Notes: generated by a model from the sequence alone, not told the origin. A stretch of 15,215 nucleotides of DNA from CAZCZR01 sp964503455 (GCA_964503455.1 CAZCZR010000042.1:1-15215), one strand, 5' to 3'; positions 1-7,290 are shown, numbered from the stretch's first letter. Made by a program: numbers and translations.

Positions 1-54
1 GGCGGTGTATATTTTAAACAGATAACAGCGCAGGAACCCTTGCCGCAAAAATAA
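1..54 (+). CDS. 3' end of an unidentified gene (partial)
   Basis: Frame 1 is open from the window edge to a TAA at 52-54 and encodes a tail reading GGVYFKQITAQEPLPQK. The other two + frames stop within about 25 bases. A strong intrinsic terminator hairpin begins at the stop codon itself, which is what the end of a real gene looks like. Only 17 residues are visible and I do not recognise the family. The reading rests mainly on the terminator placement. Confidence 0.4.
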   Translation, partial: GGVYFKQITAQEPLPQK

Positions 55-94
55 AGGGGATGTTAAAAAAGTCATTTTTTAACATCCCCTTTTT
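53..94 (+). terminator. Intrinsic terminator of the upstream gene
   Basis: An 18-bp perfect inverted repeat (53-70 with 75-92) encloses a 4-nt loop, gtca, and ends in a run of five T. The GGGGATG/CATCCCC portion gives a GC-rich core. It overlaps the stop codon of the partial gene. The stem also carries the word GGGGATGTTAAAA, which marks the outer end of the interspersed repeat copies at 343 and 12713, so this terminator may itself derive from that repeat family. Confidence 0.8.
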
Positions 95-118
95 AGGGGA
101 TAGGAAAAAAGCTTCAGA

Positions 119-208
119 ATGGACAAACCGAACTGAACTCAAGGCTCTGCCTTGGGTTCAGGTTACCCGAAGTCGTACATGGGTACGTCGAGGGTGAGGT
201 TTGTTCAT
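119..208. other. Segment predicted to fold as a three-way junction
   Basis: An outer stem pairs 119-129 with 198-208 (11 bp, one G-U). Inside it are two hairpins. The first pairs 131-145 with 149-164, about 15 bp with one wobble and one bulge, around the loop tct. The second pairs 165-168 with 192-195 and 174-178 with 183-187, around the loop atgg. Together they enclose almost every base. No ORF explains the segment and I recognise no named RNA family. It may be a small RNA, a 3' UTR element or a DNA-level folded element. It lies between the upstream terminator and repeat copy 1 and is not present beside copy 2. Confidence 0.4.
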
Positions 209-343
209 AGCAAAAAGGCATTAAATGCAGAAAAATCTCAAATTTGAGATTTTTCTACCGATTTATTTATCTGCTGAATATTTACTTATTACTCATTCTA
301 TATATTTCCGCCTTTTTGCGGTCTGGAGTTTTTTAACATCCCC
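207..343 (-). repeat. Interspersed repeat, copy 1 (137 bp)
   Basis: Read on the minus strand, this matches 12713-12855 almost base for base. The 70 bases at 207-276 are identical to the reverse complement of 12786-12855. It starts with GGGGATGTTAAAA at 343, seven bases past the stop codon of the EAL gene. It contains inverted 10-mers GCAAAAAGGC (210-219) and GCCTTTTTGC (310-319), and a perfect 28-bp palindrome at 229-256. There is no coding potential. It is most likely a MITE-like or terminator-associated repeat, and no transposase is nearby. Confidence 0.85.
229..256. terminator. 28-bp perfect palindrome, candidate bidirectional terminator
   Basis: Bases 229-256 are fully self-complementary (AGAAAAATCTC and its mirror around AAATTT). 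As RNA this gives a stem of about 12 bp with an A-run on the 5' arm and a U-run on the 3' arm in either direction. It lies downstream of the minus-strand EAL gene. The stem is AT-rich, so termination strength is uncertain. The same palindrome occurs in repeat copy 2. Confidence 0.45.
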
Positions 344-350
344 GTATTAA

Positions 351-3032
351 TCAATAAACGTATTTCTCCTCAAATTCCTTCATAGGTATCGGACGCGAGA
401 ATACGAAGCCTTGCGCTCTGTCATAGCCGTATGAGGTAAGGAAAGACACCTGCGCTTGAGTTTCAACACCCTCAAAGATAATGTCTTTATTGGCGGAAAG
501 TACAAGGTTTCCTATCTGATTTATATACGCCCTTCTGCTTTCGGTGGAGTAATTGTCGATAAAGCTCTTGTCAAGCTTTATTATATCCGCGGGAACGTCC
601 ATAAGCATATCAAGCGATGAATATCCGGTGCCGAAATCGTCTATGTCTATTTTAAAGCCGTTGCTTTGAAGCTCATTCATATATTTTATCATAAGATCTT
701 CGTTTTGCGATATGCAGCTTTCGGTGATCTCGATTTCCACATATGATGGATCAACGTCATACTGCTTTGTAAGCTCCACTATTCTTTGCACAAAATTCGG
801 ATAGCGAATATGCACTCTGGAGAAGTTTACCGATATAGGCAACAGCTTCTTTCCGTCGCGCTTCCATTTTGCAAGCGCCTGCAGCGACTGCTCGAAGATA
901 CAGAAGTCTATATCCACGATATATCCCACGTCCTCAAGTATGGGTATGTACTCGTTCGGAAACTTTATGCTTCCGTCGGGGTTACGCCAGCGCGAAAGCG
1001 CCTCCGCCCCGATAACGGTCATGGTAGTCATCGAGAACTTGGGCTGCAAAAACGCCTCTATCGCGCCGTTTTGTATCGCCTGATGGACGCTGCCTATAAT
1101 GGAGAGCCTTCTCAGACGTTCCTTATGAAACTCATTGGTGTATACCATGTAAGGCAGGTAGTGGTCGGATTTTCCCGATTTGCGCACACGGTTTGCGCAG
1201 TCAATGGCATAGGTGAGATCGCAGTCGGGATCGGTTATATAGTATATGCCCGAAGAAATCCTAAGATCGCTCAGCGGATATTTCTTGGCAAGCATATTCT
1301 GGAATGATATATTAAGCATTTCTATCTTTTTGGCAAGCTTTTCGCGCGTGTCATCAATGGCGAGGCTCACAAAGTGATCCGCTCTTATACGGCAGTTGAT
1401 CGCATCGGCAGTGCGGTATTTTTCCAAAGTATCGGCAAATTGGCACAGTACCTTGTCACCCTCCTTATATCCGAAGTTTTCGTTCAGATACGAGAAGTTG
1501 TCAATATCGGAGTATACTATGGCATAAGCTTTTGCCGGATCGAAATTCTTCAGCACCTTGTGCATCTCTTCATGAAAGCTGTGCAGGCAGTGAAGTCCCG
1601 TCATGGCATCGGTGGAAAGCGCGTTAATCTTCATCCTGTCGCTGTCCCGCTGAATATGCACGGAAAGGAACACCGATAAGATCTTCGCAAGCTGCGCAAG
1701 CGTATTGAGTCTGTATTCGTTCCACTTATCCGCCGCGGTATTTTTGCAGAAAGACAGGCAGCCTATGACCTCATTCTGGTTGTAAAGCAGATATGAAACC
1801 GAGGATACTATGCCGCGCTCTTTCAAAAGCGTACGTATGCTTTCAGGCAAATCATGTTTATCGGTATTTTTTATCGTCAAACGGCTGTCAGAGCCGAAAG
1901 CTCCGATTAAGCTGCCCTGCGTGATAACGTTCGCGTCATCGCTTTTGGGGATAACAACGCCCTTGCCGTTTTTCCAGTGGTTTGTGATCTTGACATCCTT
2001 TCCGGCCGAAAGGCTGCACAGATATATATCCGTAAGGTCGTATCTCCAGCCGGTTCTTTGCAGGAAAATATCTATGGAGCTGTAAAAGTCCTTAGCTCCG
2101 GCAAGAAGGCGGACCGAAAACGCCACAAACTGCGTATCATAAGACAAATTCCATGACGGCGAGCCTATATTGTCAGGCTTATACAGGTTATCAGGCAGGT
2201 GTGCTGCGGAATGTTTGTCCTCGCTGTACACGCATACGCTGTCGCCTGAATTGTACGCCGCCTCAAGAGCGGCTCCGGCGCGGTGTATTATCTTTTGAAT
2301 ATCCTTTTCTCCGGCGGGGATATGATATATTCCGGCGGCTGCGCTGACGCTGAAGCTTTCATCTCTGCCGCAGTACGAACGGGAAAGCTCTTCTATATTC
2401 CATTTCATGCCGGACTCGACGGTTTGGGGCGATTCGTTTGCGTGAAGTATAAACACCGTATCGCGGTTGACTCTGCCGAGAATGGATTTATCGCTGCGCC
2501 GTCTGTAAAAATGGCGCAGATATATAGCCGCGTTTTCAAGCACGGTATTTGTGAAGGAAACGCCGTATCGCGCATCGATTTTGTCGGCGTACCTGACTTT
2601 TACAAGTATGCAGGAGCATTGCTTGAGATCGCAGTTCAAAAGCTCCTCGGACATACGAAGCGCCGTTTCGTAGGAGTAAATCTCCGCGACATAGTCGTTT
2701 TTGAGCTTAATATCTTCAACGCTGCCTATGTAGGTGATGATCATCCGCGCATAACGGTCGTCCGTCATATACAGAAAACACATGACCGGAGCGGAGCCGA
2801 TATAGCAGGAAGTAAAATATGTTCCGTGCTTCAAAAGCTCATCCGCGACGGAACTGTCATGCATAAGATCACGACAACAAAGACTGTGATTTTTTATCTT
2901 TTCAGCATCACAGCCTGACATCTCTATAAAATTGTCATCCGCTTCCGTTATTGTGCCGCCGGTTGTCATATCTGCGGTGCATATACCGAATTTGACGTTC
3001 GGTCTTAAAACGGCATCTGTTTTGTCAATCAT
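351..3032 (-). CDS. PAS-GGDEF(degenerate)-GAF-GGDEF(degenerate)-EAL protein, probable c-di-GMP phosphodiesterase
   Basis: An 893-residue cytoplasmic signalling protein with no obvious membrane segment. Visible order: a PAS-like region (about 8-110), a first GGDEF-fold domain (about 120-270) with NRDTV at 189-193 in place of GGDEF, a GAF-like region (about 300-460), a second GGDEF domain (about 465-630) with RADHF at 550-554, then EAL (about 640-890). The EAL residues needed for hydrolysis of c-di-GMP to pGpG appear intact: E677 of EAL, N736, E768, DDFGTG (798-803), K819, D821, E854 and Q874. Neither GGDEF motif looks able to make c-di-GMP, so they may bind GTP or act structurally. An RTAD at 540-543 resembles the RxxD inhibitory site but is spaced one residue too far from the motif. 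Start 3032 has AGGTGA about 8 bases upstream. The gene stands alone between intergenic regions. The domain calls in the first half are by general pattern and less certain than EAL. Confidence 0.92.
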   Translation of the reverse strand: MIDKTDAVLRPNVKFGICTADMTTGGTITEADDNFIEMSGCDAEKIKNHSLCCRDLMHDSSVADELLKHGTYFTSCYIGSAPVMCFLYMTDDRYARMIITYIGSVEDIKLKNDYVAEIYSYETALRMSEELLNCDLKQCSCILVKVRYADKIDARYGVSFTNTVLENAAIYLRHFYRRRSDKSILGRVNRDTVFILHANESPQTVESGMKWNIEELSRSYCGRDESFSVSAAAGIYHIPAGEKDIQKIIHRAGAALEAAYNSGDSVCVYSEDKHSAAHLPDNLYKPDNIGSPSWNLSYDTQFVAFSVRLLAGAKDFYSSIDIFLQRTGWRYDLTDIYLCSLSAGKDVKITNHWKNGKGVVIPKSDDANVITQGSLIGAFGSDSRLTIKNTDKHDLPESIRTLLKERGIVSSVSYLLYNQNEVIGCLSFCKNTAADKWNEYRLNTLAQLAKILSVFLSVHIQRDSDRMKINALSTDAMTGLHCLHSFHEEMHKVLKNFDPAKAYAIVYSDIDNFSYLNENFGYKEGDKVLCQFADTLEKYRTADAINCRIRADHFVSLAIDDTREKLAKKIEMLNISFQNMLAKKYPLSDLRISSGIYYITDPDCDLTYAIDCANRVRKSGKSDHYLPYMVYTNEFHKERLRRLSIIGSVHQAIQNGAIEAFLQPKFSMTTMTVIGAEALSRWRNPDGSIKFPNEYIPILEDVGYIVDIDFCIFEQSLQALAKWKRDGKKLLPISVNFSRVHIRYPNFVQRIVELTKQYDVDPSYVEIEITESCISQNEDLMIKYMNELQSNGFKIDIDDFGTGYSSLDMLMDVPADIIKLDKSFIDNYSTESRRAYINQIGNLVLSANKDIIFEGVETQAQVSFLTSYGYDRAQGFVFSRPIPMKEFEEKYVY

Positions 3033-3090
3033 TTGAAATCACCTAAGAATACCCAAAAATTTTCTTGTTACATTCAAAAATTTATTCAGT

Positions 3091-3123
3091 ATGTTATACT
3101 ATACAAACATATTATACTATACA
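3091..3123 (-). repeat. Two tandem copies of a TATACTATACA motif over the EAL-gene promoter
   Basis: Bases 3091-3105 and 3109-3123 match at 14 of 15 positions with an 18-bp period; both contain TTATACTATACA. The copy nearer 3123 includes the predicted -10 box and the other lies at the predicted transcription start. Such spacing places both copies on nearly the same helix face. They may be operator half-sites for a regulator or simply duplicated promoter sequence. Confidence 0.5.
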
Positions 3124-3139
3124 TGAAACCAAAATGCAA
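3111..3139 (-). promoter_or_regulatory. Promoter for the GGDEF/EAL gene
   Basis: On the minus strand TTGCAT (3134-3139) is followed after 17 bases by a perfect TATAAT (3111-3116). This would start transcription near 3104, about 70 bases before the ATG at 3032. The surrounding sequence is very AT-rich. Confidence 0.6.
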
Positions 3140-3196
3140 TACTTTTTTAATATTTTTTTTACAATTTTACAAAAATTTTTCATTATTCGCGCATAA

Positions 3197-3213
3197 ATGC
3201 CGTACAGCGGCAT
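3197..3213 (-). terminator. Candidate terminator of the serpin gene
   Basis: ATGCCG (3197-3202) and CGGCAT (3208-3213) form a 6-bp stem with a 5-nt loop, 15 bases past the serpin stop codon on the minus strand. Only a short T run follows, so it is a weak candidate. Confidence 0.35.
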
Positions 3214-3227
3214 AAAAACAAGGTGAA

Positions 3228-5000
3228 TTATTTTACATAAGCATACTCGCCCGCAAACAGGATCTCGCCGATGGAGTCATCGCGTATCACATACGTAAAC
3301 GGTCTGTCGGCGGTGAAGTCGATTACGGTTTCGGGTTTCGGAGCCGCAGAACTGCCCACCGCAATAGCGGTGACGGCGGCAGCCTCCGAGCCTTTTTCGT
3401 CAACTTTTATATACGTCTTATGCAGCACACTTTCGATATAAACGCCGTATTCCAAAGCTTTCGGACACATATTTGAAAAATCGGCGGATCGCGTGTCAAA
3501 GGCGGTATTTATGCCAAGCGCGTTCAGATAAGGATTAAGGAGCTTGGACCACTCGCTTTCAAATTTCGGCATTGTGACCCTGACCTTTTGAGAGGTAAAG
3601 GGCATAGCGAATATTTTTTCGAGATCCGGTCTTTCGTTTTCGCCTGAGAGTATCACATACATAGCGGTCTGTGCGCTTTCGCTGCCCTCGGAGCGTTTGT
3701 ATGGCATACGCAGCACCTGCGTGTCCCCTGACTCCGCATATTGGAAATACGCGGTCTGATGCATGAAATCGGTTGTTTTGCTGCTGCCGCCGCGCTCGGT
3801 AAATTCTCCCTTTGACGTATTCGCAGCCGTAAAAGGAGACTGCCAGTCGCCCTTAAAATACACAGCGTTTGTAAGAGCATAGGCAAAATCGGAGTTGTCA
3901 ATGATTGTTGGGATCTTGCCGTTTGTATGCTCATCGCACCAGCTGTTTATGCGATCGACCGCGTCTGTGTTGCTGACCTCCTCGGCGGCGCCGCCGTAGT
4001 AATCCGCTACGGTTTGTTTGAACGAGGGAAGGAAGGAGTCGGACATCATGGAGGTGTTGTGCCATATCGCGTTGGCGATCTTCAGTTCAATAGCGTCATC
4101 CGACTCGTAGAGCTTCATAAGCTCGGCAGTCTTTTTGTTGAAGGCGTCAAGGTCTTTAATGCCGAAGGCGTCGAGCATTTCCTGCTTTGTTTCGCCCTCC
4201 GCGCCGTTGGCTGTCATAAGGAGCGCAAGCTTTATCGAAAGCGGCGAGAACATATAATTTTCATCCTCTGGCATAAGAGCGTTTAGCCGTGACGCAAACG
4301 CCGCCGGATTTTCGCCCTCCGCCGGCGCGGGTGACGGCGAGGGCATCAGGCAGACCGCGTAAGTAAGCTTTGATATCAGGCGGTTTGACACCGCCACAGA
4401 CTGCTCCACCGTATACGTACCCTGCGGATCAAAGCCGCTGCCGACGCCGTGCATAATATCCATACCCATCATATGACTGACAGAGTCCTTTGCCCAGCCG
4501 CTTATTTCATCGTCCTCCGCCTCGGCGGATGCGCGCTCAATGCCGAAAAAGTCCGTCACGCGCGTCATTATAACGGCAGCTTCCTCGCGGGTAATGCAGT
4601 CCTCCCCGTGAAGATCGCCGTTTTCATCGCCTATCATAATGCCGAGAGCCTTTAAAGAAAGTATGGGCGTGTCCTCCTCAGGCAGCGGCACCATTGCGCA
4701 GGCGCGGAAATCATCAATACTGTCCATTGTCAGCAATATCTGCTCCGCGAAGTCTTTTCGCAGCGCGGGAGTTGTCCAGTCGGAAACAGCCTTGAAGGAT
4801 GGAGCGATTACGTAAGTGCCGGTGCATCCTGCTTCGGCTCCGCTGCTTGAACCGCCGCCGGAGGCGTACTCCTCGGCAAACCAGTCCGATGTGGTGTGAT
4901 TCACTGTATCCGGCTCCTCACAGGAGACTGCAAGCGGCGCGAACGCCGACAATGCCGTGACCGCGCTTAAAAGCAGCGCCGTGAATTTTGTTTTTCTCAT
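3228..5000 (-). CDS. Exported serpin (serine protease inhibitor) with SLH-like N-terminal modules
   Basis: I take the ATG at 5000 (590 residues) rather than an ATG at 5075. It is preceded by AAAGGA, and the protein then starts with a signal peptide (MRKTKF, then a hydrophobic run to LAVSC). AVSC fits a loose lipobox with C27, so a lipoprotein is possible; plain signal peptidase I cleavage is the alternative. Residues about 70-215 resemble S-layer homology repeats, for example LGIMIGDENGDLHGEDCITR at about 119-138. A Pro/Ser-rich linker follows, then a full serpin domain (about 232-590). The reactive-loop hinge EKGSEAAAVTA (535-545) has the small residues typical of inhibitory serpins. The scissile bond lies somewhere in AVGSSAAPK, suggesting an elastase-like target, but the loop is longer than in antitrypsin, so P1 is not fixed. 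Bacterial serpins from gut clostridia are known protease inhibitors; surface anchoring here is inferred from the SLH-like part. Confidence 0.88.
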   Translation of the reverse strand: MRKTKFTALLLSAVTALSAFAPLAVSCEEPDTVNHTTSDWFAEEYASGGGSSSGAEAGCTGTYVIAPSFKAVSDWTTPALRKDFAEQILLTMDSIDDFRACAMVPLPEEDTPILSLKALGIMIGDENGDLHGEDCITREEAAVIMTRVTDFFGIERASAEAEDDEISGWAKDSVSHMMGMDIMHGVGSGFDPQGTYTVEQSVAVSNRLISKLTYAVCLMPSPSPAPAEGENPAAFASRLNALMPEDENYMFSPLSIKLALLMTANGAEGETKQEMLDAFGIKDLDAFNKKTAELMKLYESDDAIELKIANAIWHNTSMMSDSFLPSFKQTVADYYGGAAEEVSNTDAVDRINSWCDEHTNGKIPTIIDNSDFAYALTNAVYFKGDWQSPFTAANTSKGEFTERGGSSKTTDFMHQTAYFQYAESGDTQVLRMPYKRSEGSESAQTAMYVILSGENERPDLEKIFAMPFTSQKVRVTMPKFESEWSKLLNPYLNALGINTAFDTRSADFSNMCPKALEYGVYIESVLHKTYIKVDEKGSEAAAVTAIAVGSSAAPKPETVIDFTADRPFTYVIRDDSIGEILFAGEYAYVK

Positions 5001-5046
5001 AACAACCGTCCTTTCTTTGTAAAACAGAGTTTTTTTGTATAAGCGT

Positions 5047-5075
5047 TCTATAATTAATACGTCCGAAAGCCGCAA
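5047..5075 (-). promoter_or_regulatory. Possible promoter for the serpin gene
   Basis: On the minus strand TTGCGG (5070-5075) and TATAGA (5047-5052) are 17 bases apart. Both boxes are imperfect. The position is plausible, about 45 bases upstream of the ATG at 5000 and just past the PEP carboxykinase terminator, which implies that the serpin has its own promoter. Confidence 0.35.
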
Positions 5076-5104
5076 AAAGTTGCACAGGATATAAAATTTT
5101 TATG

Positions 5105-5136
5105 AAAAAAGGACAGCGCCTTTTAAAGCGCCGTCC
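5105..5136 (-). terminator. Intrinsic terminator of PEP carboxykinase
   Basis: On the minus strand GGACGGCGC pairs with GCGCTGTCC (5128-5136 with 5111-5119; nine pairs including one G-U) and is followed by six T (5105-5110). It starts 16 bases past the stop codon at 5152 and separates this gene from the serpin. Confidence 0.88.
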
Positions 5137-5151
5137 CAAAGCTTCATCATC

Positions 5152-6933
5152 TTATTTTTTGAGGTTAGCCTCAAGCTTTACAAGCTCGTCAGCCATTTCC
5201 TTCGGGAGCATATCGCCGAACTGCGCGAAGTACTCCTTGATATTCTCAACGTCCTCAAGCCATACGTCCTTGTCGATTGTAAGGAGCGCCTTAACGTCGT
5301 CAACGGTCATATCAAGATCCGTGATGTCGATGTCCTCCGGCTTCGGAACGTAGCCGATAGCTACCTCGTCGGCGTCAACCTTGCCTGCGCAGCGGTCAAG
5401 TATCCACAGAAGCACTCTCATGTTGTCGCCGAATCCGGGCCACATGAAGTTGCCGTCGTCGTCCTTTCTGAACCAGTTGACGTGGAAGATCTTCGGCGCC
5501 TTGTCGCCGAGCTTCTTGCCCATGTCAAGCCAGTGACCCCAGTATGTCGCCATGTTGTAGCCTACGAACGGCTTCATAGCCATCGGGTCGCGTCTTACAA
5601 CGCCTACAGCGCCGGCGGCCGCGGCTGTTGTTTCAGACGCCATTGTAGCGCCTACGAATGTGCCGTGCGTCCAGTCTCTTGACTGATATACCAGCGGAGC
5701 GCACTTTGCGCGTCTGCCGCCGAATACGATCGCGTCAACGGGAACGCCCTGCGGGTTCTCAAACTCCGGCGAAATACACGGACAGTTTACGGCAGGAGCA
5801 GTAAATCTTGAGTTCGGGTGAGCGAGCTTGCCGCCGTTTTCCGTGAACTCAACGCCGTTGACACGCTTGCCGGTCCATTCCGTAGCGTTTACGGGCGGGT
5901 TCTTGTCAAGACCTTCCCACCATACCGTCATATCATCGTTGTTTATAGCAACGTTTGTGAAGATAGTGTTCTTCTTTGTAGACTCAAGCGCATTGAAGTT
6001 CGTTTTTACCGATGTGCCGGGCGCAACGCCGAAGAAGCCTGCTTCGGGGTTGATAGCGTAAAGTCTGCCGTCCGGACCGATGTTCAGCCACGAAATGTCA
6101 TCGCCGACAGTCCATACCTTGTAGCCCTTTTCCTTCAAATATGCGGGAGGAATAAGCATTGCAAGGTTGGTCTTGCCGCAAGCTGACGGGAATGCCGCGC
6201 AGATGTAGCGAACCTCGCCTTCGGGATTTTCAAGACCGAGGATAAGCATATGCTCAGCCATCCAGCCCTGGTTCTTGCCGAGGTATGAAGCGATTCTCAA
6301 CGCGAAGCACTTCTTGCCCAAAAGAACGTTTCCGCCGTAAGCCGAATTGATCGACCAGATCGTGTTGTCCTGCGGGAACTGAACGATATATCTTTCCTCG
6401 GGATCAACGTCCTTCTTCGCGTGCAGACACTTTGTAAATTCAGCGTCGGGATCGTCGCCGAGCTGATCCATAACCTTCTGACCTATTCTCGTCATGATAG
6501 CCATGTTCAAAACAACGTATATCGAGTCTGTCAGCTCAATGCCAATCTTTGAAAACGGCGAACCTATCGGGCCCATCGAATACGGGATCACGTACATTGT
6601 TCTGCCTTCCATCGAGCCTGTATACAGAGCCGTCAGCTTTGCGTACATCTCATCGGGAGCCATCCAGTTGTTGATAGGACCCGCCTCGATTTCGGTCGGT
6701 GTGCATATGAATGTTCTGTCCTCTACTCTTGCAACATCGTTTTCGGCGGTTCTGTGATAGTAGCAGCCGGGGAGCTTCTCCTCGTTCAGCTTTATCATCT
6801 CGCCTGTTGAAACAGCCTCCGCCCTTAAAGCCTCAAGCTGTTCCTCGCTGCCGTCGATCCATACGATCTCGGCGGGCTTGCACATAGCTGCCATCTCGTC
6901 AAGCCATGCAAGCACTGTCTTATTGTTAGTCAT
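5152..6933 (-). CDS. pckG: Phosphoenolpyruvate carboxykinase, GTP-dependent
   Basis: Interconverts oxaloacetate + GTP and PEP + GDP + CO2. In fermenting anaerobes the enzyme often runs toward oxaloacetate (established for the family; the direction here is inferred). I choose the ATG at 6933 (593 residues, close to the usual ~600) because AGGGAGGAAG sits 5-6 bases upstream; the ATG at 6963 lacks such a site. The GTP-type signature FPSACGKTN (248-256), with the reactive cysteine C252 and P-loop K254, is complete. The metal- and substrate-binding stretch VGDDISWL (276-283) and the conserved ends AGFFGVAPGT and VFGGRRAKCAPLVYQS are present. The ATP-type enzyme has different motifs, so the nucleotide class is secure. 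It is transcribed alone from an extended -10 promoter with a structured leader and ends at its own terminator. It faces the DUF6062 gene divergently. Confidence 0.97.
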   Translation of the reverse strand: MTNNKTVLAWLDEMAAMCKPAEIVWIDGSEEQLEALRAEAVSTGEMIKLNEEKLPGCYYHRTAENDVARVEDRTFICTPTEIEAGPINNWMAPDEMYAKLTALYTGSMEGRTMYVIPYSMGPIGSPFSKIGIELTDSIYVVLNMAIMTRIGQKVMDQLGDDPDAEFTKCLHAKKDVDPEERYIVQFPQDNTIWSINSAYGGNVLLGKKCFALRIASYLGKNQGWMAEHMLILGLENPEGEVRYICAAFPSACGKTNLAMLIPPAYLKEKGYKVWTVGDDISWLNIGPDGRLYAINPEAGFFGVAPGTSVKTNFNALESTKKNTIFTNVAINNDDMTVWWEGLDKNPPVNATEWTGKRVNGVEFTENGGKLAHPNSRFTAPAVNCPCISPEFENPQGVPVDAIVFGGRRAKCAPLVYQSRDWTHGTFVGATMASETTAAAAGAVGVVRRDPMAMKPFVGYNMATYWGHWLDMGKKLGDKAPKIFHVNWFRKDDDGNFMWPGFGDNMRVLLWILDRCAGKVDADEVAIGYVPKPEDIDITDLDMTVDDVKALLTIDKDVWLEDVENIKEYFAQFGDMLPKEMADELVKLEANLKK

Positions 6934-6970
6934 GTTTTCTTCCTCCCTGAAAAAATTTTTCAAAATTATT

Positions 6971-6991
6971 GCCGCGCCGATACGGCGCGGC
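6971..6991 (-). other. GC-rich hairpin in the pckG 5' leader
   Basis: GCCGCGCCG (6971-6979) and CGGCGCGGC (6983-6991) form a perfect 9-bp stem with a 3-nt loop about 40 bases before the ATG. On the minus strand it is followed by AATAATTTTG rather than a clean U-run, so it is not a classic terminator. A second set of pairings upstream (TCAGTC 6996-7001 with GACTGA 7024-7029) adds structure. It may stabilise the mRNA or regulate it; no known riboswitch was recognised. Confidence 0.6.
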
Positions 6992-7033
6992 GCGTTCAGT
7001 CATTTTAAGCGCCGTCCGTTAAGGACTGATATT

Positions 7034-7062
7034 ATTATAACATACTTTACGCGGTTTTTAAA
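7034..7062 (-). promoter_or_regulatory. Promoter for pckG (extended -10)
   Basis: On the minus strand a perfect TATAAT (7034-7039) is preceded by TG one base away, an extended -10. TTTAAA (7057-7062) sits 17 bases upstream as a partial -35. Predicted start is near 7027, giving a leader of about 95 nt. Confidence 0.65.
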
Positions 7063-7105
7063 GAGTAATTTTGAAAAATTTATAATTTTATAACAAATTT
7101 CATAA

Positions 7106-7134
7106 TTGACAAGTTTTTAACTATGGTATATAAT
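7106..7134 (+). promoter_or_regulatory. Consensus sigma-A promoter for the DUF6062 gene
   Basis: TTGACA (7106-7111) and TATAAT (7129-7134) match consensus exactly with a 17-bp spacer. Upstream sequence is an AT-rich tract that could act as an UP element. Predicted start is near 7141, so the transcript would have a leader of about 150 nt before the ATG at 7291. Confidence 0.85.
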
Positions 7135-7224
7135 AATATTGCACAAAAAATTTACCCGAAATTCATATTTGTACGCAATGCAGACGGTAAAGACGAGTTT
7201 TTTGACGCGCGATTTGAATGAAAG

Positions 7225-7253
7225 ACGGCGCTTTATTGCAAAAAGCGCGCCGT
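7225..7253 (+). other. Hairpin in the leader of the DUF6062 gene
   Basis: ACGGCGC (7225-7231) pairs with GCGCCGT (7247-7253), and TTT with AAA inside after a 2-nt bulge. It lies about 40 bases before the start codon. No U-run follows, so it is a leader structure rather than a terminator. The rest of the 7141-7290 leader shows no feature I recognise. Confidence 0.45.
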
Positions 7254-7290
7254 GAAATACGTGAACTGTTTATGAAAGGATGTTGTTTTT

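Noticed and set aside
3033..3215. 60-codon + strand ORF in the AT-rich spacer
   Set aside because: It runs across the minus-strand promoter of the EAL gene, is rich in F, I and K as expected from AT-rich DNA, and has no ribosome binding site.
7178..7255. 25-codon ORF in the DUF6062 leader (starts MQTVKTSF)
   Set aside because: No ribosome binding site upstream; its second half is the leader hairpin. Chance frame more likely.
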